Assembly: GCA_052388135.1 (NCBI GenBank)
Contig: JBQTIM010000110.1
Location: forward strand, 1-7,918
From: JBQTIM01 sp052388135
GTDB lineage: Bacteria > Elusimicrobiota > Elusimicrobia > FEN-1173
DNA length: 7,918 nt
Direction: 5' to 3'
Position 1 is the first letter of the stretch. Each line of letters opens with the position of its first letter. Positions 1 to 5,131 of the stretch are shown here, one piece after another. The translations under genes were made by a program, and so were the position numbers. A model generated the notes under the pieces. That model did no database searches. It was not told where the DNA came from and saw only the letters and a program-made list of their open reading frames with translations.

Positions 1-80
1 ATCCCCAGAACGGCCAGGCCCGTGTAAATGGCCAGCACGCCCTGGGGACGCTCAATGCAAAAACGGACGATGGATCTCAA
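1..80 (-). CDS. RND-family efflux permease, N-terminal fragment (runs off window)
   Basis: Only about 26 codons are visible. They read as a short basic N-terminus, then the segment FCIERPQGVLAIYTGLAVLG. The 'F.I.RP....' motif followed at once by a hydrophobic helix is the typical start of AcrB/CusA-like RND permeases, whose first transmembrane helix follows the RP pair. Such pumps export substrates across the inner membrane using the proton gradient, coupled to an adaptor and a TolC channel. Both partners are encoded just upstream (524-1651 and 1661-3103), which supports the call. No ATG or GTG occurs in frame between the upstream stop (TAA at 149-147) and this segment. TTG at 80-78 is the only common start codon, and it has no clear Shine-Dalgarno sequence. 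The rest of the gene lies beyond position 1, so substrate class (drug or metal) cannot be judged. Confidence 0.72.
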   Translation of the reverse strand, partial: MRSIVRFCIERPQGVLAIYTGLAVLG

Positions 81-237
81 AAGAAACCGGCCGCCGACGG
101 CGCGCGGGCCTCGCCGGAACGGTCGCGCGGCAAAGAAAACTTTGCTTTACGCACCAACATCCGACAGCGGGGAAGCCGGCTTATGAAGGAAGGAACGGCG
201 CTCGGATAAAGAGTAAAGTCTTGCCTTGGTTGTCGGG

Positions 238-367
238 CCCCCTGTGGCGGTTCGAGCACGGCGGTTTGACGGGGAGGATAGGCCCGCTTGTCCGAGGCCT
301 CCGATGGGCCGTCGAGGAGGCCGAGTTGCGGGCCGCCGTCAAACCGGCGGGCGCAGGCCACCGGGGG
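238..367. repeat. Nested long inverted repeat / structured element
   Basis: Four sets of complementary segments nest around one centre. 238-248 pairs with 357-367 (10 of 11 positions, five C facing five G at the outer end). 262-272 pairs with 336-346 (11 of 11, CGGTTTGACGG against CCGTCAAACCG). 281-287 pairs with 328-334 (7 of 7). 296-302 pairs with 316-322 (7 of 7). The pairings are mutually compatible, so the single strand could fold into one long interrupted stem of roughly 130 nt. It could be a structured transcript region or a palindromic mobile repeat. I do not recognise a known RNA family or an integron attC core in it. Confidence 0.55.
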
Positions 368-383
368 TGTCCTTTTTCTTTCT

Positions 384-421
384 CCATACTTTCTTTTTGG
401 ACAAGCAAAAAGAAAGTATGG
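384..421. repeat. Perfect 16-bp hairpin (T/A-rich inverted repeat)
   Basis: The left arm is CATACTTTCTTTTTG (385-399) and the right arm CAAAAAGAAAGTATG (406-420). They are exact reverse complements around the 6-nt loop GACAAG, and the flanking C384/G421 pair makes 16 bp. The AT-rich arms stand out against the GC-rich surroundings. Neither strand shows a run of T directly after the stem, so a classical intrinsic terminator is not supported. The form fits a dispersed intergenic palindromic repeat, or an operon-internal stem protecting or attenuating the mRNA; that is inference. Confidence 0.75.
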
Positions 422-424
422 CCG

Positions 425-450
425 GGTCCAGGGGTGGAACCCCTGGGACC
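425..450. repeat. Short GC-rich hairpin next to the 16-bp palindrome
   Basis: GGTCCAGGGG (425-434) pairs with CCCCTGGGACC (440-450), leaving one bulged G and a 5-nt loop (TGGAA). It begins only four bases after the perfect hairpin at 384-421. The two may form one composite repeat unit, possibly reaching into the A/T-rich stretch to about 480. Confidence 0.5.
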
Positions 451-523
451 ATTTTCAAAAATTCGGGAGAAATATTTTTATCCGGAGGCATCAGGACTGA
501 ATGAAATGCCAAGTTAAAACCGC

Positions 524-1651
524 TCAAGGTTTGGCGGGTTCTGTCGAAAGCGGCGCGGATCCGGGCGCCGGCGCCGGGGCCTGCGCCGATTCGGGGTCGA
601 ACACATCCCGCAGGTCCACCTTGGCGCCGTCCTGCAATTCGGCGCCCGGGTTCAAAACCACCAAGTCGCCCTCGGCCAGGCCCTCCACCTCCACGACGCC
701 CTCGTCCATGAACAGGACGGGGAGCGTGCGGGCGCGGACCGTGTTCTGCCCGTCCACCGTGAAAATTTTAATTTTGTTGTCGCCCATCTCGCCGCCGGCC
801 TCCAGGGGCACCACCAGGGCGCCGGCCTTCTCGTAGCGGCGGATGGTGCAGCGCGCGAACATGCCGGGGTTCAACGCCTCGTCGGGATTTCCGGGCAGGC
901 TCACCTTGACGTTGAAAGACCGGCTGTCGCCCTTCAAGTAAGGCGTGACGGAGGCCACTTCCCCCTCCGCCTTGTAGTCGGGCACGGCGTCCACCGTGAC
1001 GGCCACCTTCTGCCCGATCTTGAGGTGGCGGATGTCGTCCTCGGACAAGTCCATCTCCACGCTCACCCGGCTCTTGTCCATGATCTTGCCCACCACGGTG
1101 CCGCCGTCCACCTGCTCGCCGGCACTGATCTGCTTTTCCACCAGATAGCCGTCGTGGGGCGCCCGGATGATGGTCTTGCCCGCCTCCAGTTTCGCCTGGT
1201 TGTAGCGGGCCTTGGCCCGCTCGTACTCCAGCCGATCTATGGTGCGGTCCTGAAAATATTTGGCGGAGGTTTTTTGATACTCCATCTCCACGGCGGTCAG
1301 CATGTGCTTGGCCTCCTCCTGGTCCAGGGAAGCCACCACCGCGCCTTTCTTCACGAACTGGCCTTTTTCCACCTCGAATCGGGTCACGCGGCCCGACGCG
1401 CCGAACTGCAAATTGGTCTCGGCCCGCGCCTTGATGGTGCCGATGCGCTTCAGCGCTCCGGCCAGGTTCCGGCGGCGGACTTTGTAGGCCTTCACCTGGG
1501 GCGCCTCGGAGGCTTCCGCCGCCGCTTCCTCGCCGTACATTTTCGCCTCCTGCCGCTTGCGCAGAAACCACGCGCCCGCCAGGATGACGACGGCGGCGGC
1601 CAAAAGCGGCCAGCGTCTCTTCAGGATGTTCGGGGGAGGGGCGTCGGCCAT
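524..1651 (-). CDS. RND efflux periplasmic adaptor (membrane fusion protein, HlyD/AcrA-like)
   Basis: This 375-residue protein bridges an inner-membrane RND permease and a TolC-type channel in the periplasm. An N-terminal membrane anchor spans about residues 14-30 between basic flanks. A first lipoyl half lies near 78-110 and includes 'GRVTRFEVEKGQFVKKGAVV'. A short alpha-hairpin spans about 111-158. The second lipoyl half starts at 'IRAPHDGYL' (162-170) and contains 'SAGEQV'. Beta-barrel and membrane-proximal domains follow (about 193-345), with 'NPGMFARCTI' at 261-270 as is usual in the family. The tail from about 355 is rich in Pro and Ala. The short hairpin suggests an AcrA/CusB-type rather than a long HlyD-type adaptor. 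The ATG lies 9 nt after the TolC-like stop, so the two are almost certainly co-transcribed. No lipobox is visible, so anchoring is by the helix rather than lipid. Substrate is unknown. Confidence 0.9.
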   Translation of the reverse strand: MADAPPPNILKRRWPLLAAAVVILAGAWFLRKRQEAKMYGEEAAAEASEAPQVKAYKVRRRNLAGALKRIGTIKARAETNLQFGASGRVTRFEVEKGQFVKKGAVVASLDQEEAKHMLTAVEMEYQKTSAKYFQDRTIDRLEYERAKARYNQAKLEAGKTIIRAPHDGYLVEKQISAGEQVDGGTVVGKIMDKSRVSVEMDLSEDDIRHLKIGQKVAVTVDAVPDYKAEGEVASVTPYLKGDSRSFNVKVSLPGNPDEALNPGMFARCTIRRYEKAGALVVPLEAGGEMGDNKIKIFTVDGQNTVRARTLPVLFMDEGVVEVEGLAEGDLVVLNPGAELQDGAKVDLRDVFDPESAQAPAPAPGSAPLSTEPAKP

Positions 1652-1660
1652 CGTCGGGAC

Positions 1661-3103
1661 TTATTTCGAGGCGCGGTAAAAATCGGGGATGCCGACGGCG
1701 CGGTTCAGGCCCGCCACGGCGGCGTTGTATTGGGCCAGCGCCTGGACGCGACCAGCCTGGGCGGCGGCGACGCGGTTGCGCGCGGCCGCCATGTCGCCCA
1801 AATGCGCGCGGTCGTCCTGGAAAAGGGAGCGGGTGTCCTTGTATTGCTGCTGGGCTTCCTCGAGGCGGGAGCGGGCGCTTTCCGCCCGGCGCCAGGCCGA
1901 ACGCACGCGCCGCGCGGCGAGGCGGGCTTCCTGCTCCACGTCCCGCAGGGTCTTGTCGCGCCGCCATTCCTCCTCGTGCAGGGCCTTGCGGCTTTCGCGG
2001 GCCTCCACGCCGGCGCCCAGGGCGTCGCCGAGGGACAACGAAGCGGACTGGCTCTCCGTTTCCGTGCGGGAGGATTCTCCCAGCTTCGGGCTGGTCTTTT
2101 CCTTGAAGGACGAATAGCGGAGGGTGTTGCCCAGGAGCGGCCAGCTGGCGCGCACGCCCGCGTTCCAGTCTTTCCGGTAATCAAAAGGTTCCGTCTCGAT
2201 GAAGGCGGCGCCCGAGCGGCCGTAGAAACCGTTCAAATCCACGCGCGGATAAAAGGAGCTCACCGCCACGCGCCGCGACAGCACCGCGGACCGGTGAAGT
2301 TTTTCGGCGATGGCCAGCTCGGGCCGGCTCGACCGGGCCTGCCGCGCGGCTTCCTCCTCGTCGGCCTTCACCTCGGCGCCGGGCAGGTCCGTTTGAACTT
2401 CGATGGCCGCCGCCCGAACGTAACCCATGGCGTCCAGGAGCGCGGCCCGCGCCTCCAGGATATTTTCCTCGGCCTCCGCCAGGGCCAGCTCGCACTCGCG
2501 GCTTTGGGCCCGGGTGGACAAAAGTTCGATGCGCGCGCTCCGGGACTGGCCCAGCTCGTGCCGCGCCGCCTTCTCCACGTCCTGCTGGAGCTCGGCGCAG
2601 GTATCCTGATAAGCCGCGCGGGCCTTCTCCAGGCCGGCCAGCTTCCAGTAGGCCTCGGCCACCGCGTGGCGGACGTCCAATTTTTGCTTTTCAAGCTGGA
2701 GCCGCGCCACCTCGGACCCCAGGGCCGATCGCCGGCGCTCCGACCACATCCGCCCGCCGGAGAAAAGAGTTTGCGTCGCCTGCACGCCGTAGGACCTCTG
2801 CACGAAAGCCGGCGCCGCCGCTCCCCCCGCCGCCGGGTCCGCCCGCCCCCGCGTCTCGTCCGCCTTCACCGACACCGCCGGAAACAGCGACACCGTGGCC
2901 GCCCGCCGCCGCGCATCCCCCACCCAAACCTCCTCCTGCGCCAGGGACAAGGACGGATGCTTGTCCAAAGCCGTCTTCGTGCAATGTTCCAGATCAAAAA
3001 CCGGCGAGGACCTTTCCGGTTCCGCGGCGACCGCCAGCGCTGGCAAAGCCAGCGACGCGGCCAGGAAGACAACTCTAGTCCTTGCTGCAGAAGAGGCTGT
3101 CAT
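1661..3103 (-). CDS. TolC-like outer-membrane efflux protein
   Basis: With the chosen ATG at 3103 the product has 480 residues, in the normal range for TolC/OprM factors that form trimeric outer-membrane channels with a periplasmic helical tunnel. A signal peptide spans about 1-27 (basic start, VVFLAASLALPALAVAA, cleavage near AVAA-EPE). The first TolC repeat shows the strand motif TQTLFSGG at 110-117, followed by long Ala/Glu/Arg-rich helices (about 118-225). The second repeat has WPLLGNTL at 321-328 in place of the usual P-L-F-x-G-G loop, then further coiled-coil helices to about 470. An in-frame GTG at 3133 would add ten residues before the signal peptide and lengthen the overlap with the upstream gene; ATG gives a cleaner signal. 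The start overlaps the preceding gene by 29 nt in another frame. The stop is followed 9 nt later by the adaptor gene. No cysteine lipobox is seen. Confidence 0.88.
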   Translation of the reverse strand: MTASSAARTRVVFLAASLALPALAVAAEPERSSPVFDLEHCTKTALDKHPSLSLAQEEVWVGDARRRAATVSLFPAVSVKADETRGRADPAAGGAAAPAFVQRSYGVQATQTLFSGGRMWSERRRSALGSEVARLQLEKQKLDVRHAVAEAYWKLAGLEKARAAYQDTCAELQQDVEKAARHELGQSRSARIELLSTRAQSRECELALAEAEENILEARAALLDAMGYVRAAAIEVQTDLPGAEVKADEEEAARQARSSRPELAIAEKLHRSAVLSRRVAVSSFYPRVDLNGFYGRSGAAFIETEPFDYRKDWNAGVRASWPLLGNTLRYSSFKEKTSPKLGESSRTETESQSASLSLGDALGAGVEARESRKALHEEEWRRDKTLRDVEQEARLAARRVRSAWRRAESARSRLEEAQQQYKDTRSLFQDDRAHLGDMAAARNRVAAAQAGRVQALAQYNAAVAGLNRAVGIPDFYRASK

Positions 3104-3989
3104 AGAAAGGAGGAATATGGGAAATTTCAGCACTGCTCAGAGGAGTCGGCGACCCCACCGTGGCCGCGGAACCGCTTTGAGAAGAAACGGGTGATGCGTT
3201 GCCCACGCTGTGCCCGTGTTCATATCCGTACAGATGAATTACATCGCCGCTACCGGTTGCCCCGGTCCCTCTGATGAGCCTCGTATCGGGACCGGAAAAA
3301 TTTACTCTGTTTTGCGCCGTCACTATTTCCTGTTCCGGACCATATGCATCCGCCCCGCCCAAGCCGTGGATATGGTCAATTCCGTGAAAATGTCCCGGCA
3401 GCGCGTGCGTGTGGTCCATACCGTGCTCGTGGGTCTCCGCGCCGCCGCTGGTGCCGGCAGCTGCAGCGCCCCGAGGGAATCGTCCGTCGAAAAGGTTGAC
3501 GCGGGAATAACCGGGCGGGCAGGTGTTGGATTGGGTCCAAATGATGATGGCGCCGGGGGGGACCAGGCCGTGGCCGGCGGACTCGAAAGAGGCGGTGTTC
3601 ACCTTGGGGCGGGTGATGGCTCCGTTTTCAACGGTTTTGGCGGCCAGGGCGTAGGGGCTGGAGGCGAAGGAGCCGGAGGGGCTGAGGAGGTCGCCGTCCA
3701 CGGTGATTTCCAGTTTGGGGTCGTCGTTCAGCCAGTCCACGCCGGTGGGCGACAGCTCCAGAGTGAAATCGCCGGAGGGCGGCAGAGTGAGGGCGATGTT
3801 GCCGCTTTCCCACAGCTCCAGCCCGGCCGACGAGAGGAACCGGGCGCGAAAAACATGGGCTCCGGAGGCGCTGACGCCGGACTTGGTGAGGCGCCCCTGG
3901 TAAACAATGCGGTCCGGCACCGCTGCCCAAACCGCGCCCGCAAGCAGAGTGAACAAAGCCGCCGCCATGCCCCGCGAAATTCTTTTCAT
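3075..3989 (-). CDS. Secreted protein with phage-tail-collar-like, histidine-rich C-terminal region
   Basis: The product is 304 residues. Residues 1-22 form a signal peptide (MKR..., hydrophobic core, cleavage near AVWA-AVPDR). Residues about 25-125 resemble a beta-rich module found in many secreted bacterial proteins: 'IVYQGRL' near the start, a W-E-S-G segment, and 'ASSPYALAAKTVENGAIT' at the end. Residues 144-175 (VPPGAIIIWTQSNTCPPGYS onward to DGRFPRG) look like a tail-fibre collar domain. Next comes a region with four HxH pairs (H187/189, 193/195, 200/202, 206/208) and another at 258/260, then a Ser/Gly-rich stretch and the end HIPPFYDSLFC. In phage fibres such HxH arrays can bind metal at a trimer axis. 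The protein is probably an exported, perhaps trimeric, surface or periplasmic fibre; its function is unknown. It is the first gene after the putative promoters, and it overlaps the TolC-like gene. Confidence 0.75.
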   Translation of the reverse strand: MKRISRGMAAALFTLLAGAVWAAVPDRIVYQGRLTKSGVSASGAHVFRARFLSSAGLELWESGNIALTLPPSGDFTLELSPTGVDWLNDDPKLEITVDGDLLSPSGSFASSPYALAAKTVENGAITRPKVNTASFESAGHGLVPPGAIIIWTQSNTCPPGYSRVNLFDGRFPRGAAAAGTSGGAETHEHGMDHTHALPGHFHGIDHIHGLGGADAYGPEQEIVTAQNRVNFSGPDTRLIRGTGATGSGDVIHLYGYEHGHSVGNASPVSSQSGSAATVGSPTPLSSAEISHIPPFYDSLFCSKD

Positions 3990-4001
3990 AAGATGTTGCG
4001 C

Positions 4002-4030
4002 ATTATACCAATTAGAGCGCCTAATGTGAC
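4002..4030 (-). promoter_or_regulatory. Putative promoter P1 of the collar-protein/efflux genes
   Basis: A perfect TATAAT lies at 4007-4002 on the minus strand. The bases TTGG precede it, so it is not a strict TGn extended -10. At 17-nt spacing the hexamer GTCACA (4030-4025) matches TTGACA at four of six positions. The expected start site, about 7 nt downstream (near 3997-3995), leaves only some 6 to 8 nt before the ATG at 3989, too short for an SD sequence. Transcripts from here would be nearly leaderless. Confidence 0.55.
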
Positions 4031-4064
4031 GAAGGTTGTTAAATCCGTTAAACCGCTTGAGTTG

Positions 4065-4092
4065 ATTATACCTGTCTACCGGGTTTCGGCAA
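4065..4092 (-). promoter_or_regulatory. Putative promoter P2, upstream of P1
   Basis: A second perfect TATAAT lies at 4070-4065. TTGCCG (4092-4087, four of six matches to the -35 consensus) sits 16 nt upstream. Its -35 begins only a few bases past the stop of the prenyl synthase gene. Transcripts would have a leader of about 70 nt, rich in A/T with GTTTAAC/ATTTAAC repeats. Two TATAAT boxes in a 106-nt spacer in otherwise GC-rich DNA are unlikely to be chance. Confidence 0.5.
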
Positions 4093-4095
4093 GGG

Positions 4096-5094
4096 TCAGG
4101 TTCGGCGGTTGGAAAGGCCGGCGGCCATGTCGAACAGGAGGCGGCGGGCGGGGCGGTCGGGGAGCAGGGAGAGGTTCCGGCCGGCCTCCTCCAAGAGAGC
4201 GGCCACTTTTTCCCGGCTGTAGGCGATGGAGCCGGCGTCCCGGACGCGGCCGATGACGTCGTTGATGTGGCCGTTGGGGCTTTTCAAGGTTTCAAAGAAA
4301 TCGGCGCGCTCCGCCTCGTTCTTCAGCTTGGCGCTGTAATGGATGAGGGGCAGGGTCATCTTGCCGTGGGTGAGGTCGGTGCGGAGGGTTTTGCCGGTGA
4401 AGTTCTCTTCCCCCTCCAGGTCCAGGATGTCGTCGGTGATTTGGAAGGCCAGGCCCAGGGCCCGGCCGAAGGACTCCAGGGCCCGGACCTGAGGGTCGGG
4501 CAGGCCGGCCAGCTCGGCACCGGCGCGGCAGGAGGCGGCCATGAGCGACGCGGTTTTTTTGTCGAGGAACTCCAGATAGTCGGCCTCCGAGAGGTCGAAC
4601 CGATAGCGGCGCTCCACCTGCCCGATTTCTCCTTCGCACATGGCCAGGGTGGTGTCGGCGAAAATCCTCAGGAGGGACGGGCTGTTCAAGGCGGCCAGCC
4701 TCTGGAACGCCTGGGCGTAGACGAAATCTCCCAGCAGGACGGCGGAGCTTTCGCCGAATTTCACGGCCACGGTGGGTTTCTGCCGGCGCAGGGACGCCTC
4801 GTCCACCAGGTCGTCGTGGATGAGGGTGGCGATGTGGATGAGTTCCACGGACAGGGCCGTTTGAAGCACGGGCGCGGCCGGAGCGGAGCCGAACTGGGAC
4901 GAAAGGTGGACCAGGGCGGGGCGCAGGCGCTTCCCCGAACTGTTGAGGACGTATTCGGCCAGGCGGCCCAGGAAGCCTTTCTGCGCCCGGGCGAAACCCG
5001 TGAGCTCGGCCTCGAACTCCTTCATAAACGACAAAAGCCCCTGGGACCCCGGGGCCTGAAGGAGAGGCTGGAAGGCTTTCGGCAGGATGGTCAC
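4096..5094 (-). CDS. Long-chain trans-polyprenyl diphosphate synthase
   Basis: This class I isoprenyl synthase extends farnesyl or geranyl diphosphate with isopentenyl diphosphate to make a quinone side-chain precursor. Numbering from the GTG at 5094 (332 residues): GKRLRP at 54-59 binds substrate; the first Asp-rich motif is HDDLVD (D94, D95, D98), followed by SLRR; GEIGQ is at 155-159; the KT pair is at 180-181; the second Asp-rich motif FQITDDILD ends at 225; GKTLRTDL and GKMTLP follow. All expected catalytic residues are present. Ala and Thr occupy positions -5 and -4 before the first Asp-rich motif, where short-chain enzymes carry bulky aromatics. This points to a long product (about C35-C50). 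Starts at 5163 (overlapping nuoN by 32 nt) and ATG 5025 (309 residues) are possible. I chose 5094 for usual length and because its N-terminus fits the family; no start has a good SD. The neighbouring complex I genes make a quinone-tail role likely. Confidence 0.88.
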   Translation of the reverse strand: MTILPKAFQPLLQAPGSQGLLSFMKEFEAELTGFARAQKGFLGRLAEYVLNSSGKRLRPALVHLSSQFGSAPAAPVLQTALSVELIHIATLIHDDLVDEASLRRQKPTVAVKFGESSAVLLGDFVYAQAFQRLAALNSPSLLRIFADTTLAMCEGEIGQVERRYRFDLSEADYLEFLDKKTASLMAASCRAGAELAGLPDPQVRALESFGRALGLAFQITDDILDLEGEENFTGKTLRTDLTHGKMTLPLIHYSAKLKNEAERADFFETLKSPNGHINDVIGRVRDAGSIAYSREKVAALLEEAGRNLSLLPDRPARRLLFDMAAGLSNRRT

Positions 5095-5131
5095 GGCTTC
5101 GGCAGGCCGGCCGCCCGCCGGGGGCGGAAGG

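Larger units (their letters stand above)
81..523. other. 443-nt non-coding gap inside the efflux operon
   Basis: This stretch separates the adaptor stop codon (TGA at 526-524) from the permease start. Adaptor and permease genes of RND operons are normally adjacent, so the gap is unusual. Short open frames cross it on both strands, but none resembles a protein I recognise and they run through the inverted repeats. The gap contains a nested long inverted repeat (238-367), a perfect 16-bp hairpin (384-421) and a smaller hairpin (425-450). A further small 6-bp hairpin lies at 130-145 (GCAAAG, loop AAAA, CTTTGC). I see no convincing promoter, SD sequence or U-tract terminator. Confidence 0.6.

Noticed and set aside
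238..367. Integron attC site
   Set aside because: The nested stems recall attC folding, but I find no RYYYAAC/GTTRRRY core pair at the ends, and there is no integrase or cassette array nearby.
384..421. Intrinsic transcription terminator after the adaptor gene
   Set aside because: The stem is strong, but on the minus strand it is followed by GGAGAAAGAAAAAGG and on the plus strand by GCCGGG, so there is no U-tract. The permease downstream is expected to belong to the same system.
77..527. Small open frames in the gap between adaptor and permease
   Set aside because: Several overlapping frames on both strands cross the inverted repeats. Their translations are low-complexity or repeat-derived, and none has a credible start or a recognisable product.
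1025..3274. Very long open frame on the plus strand (749 codons)
   Set aside because: It is antisense to the adaptor, TolC-like and collar genes, whose products are clearly recognisable. Long antisense frames are expected at this GC content and codon bias, and the translation is Arg/Gly/His/Ala-rich with no domain I know.
3075..3989. Prophage or tailocin remnant
   Set aside because: The collar-like region is phage-related, but the protein has a signal peptide and a non-phage N-terminal module, and its neighbours are all cellular genes.
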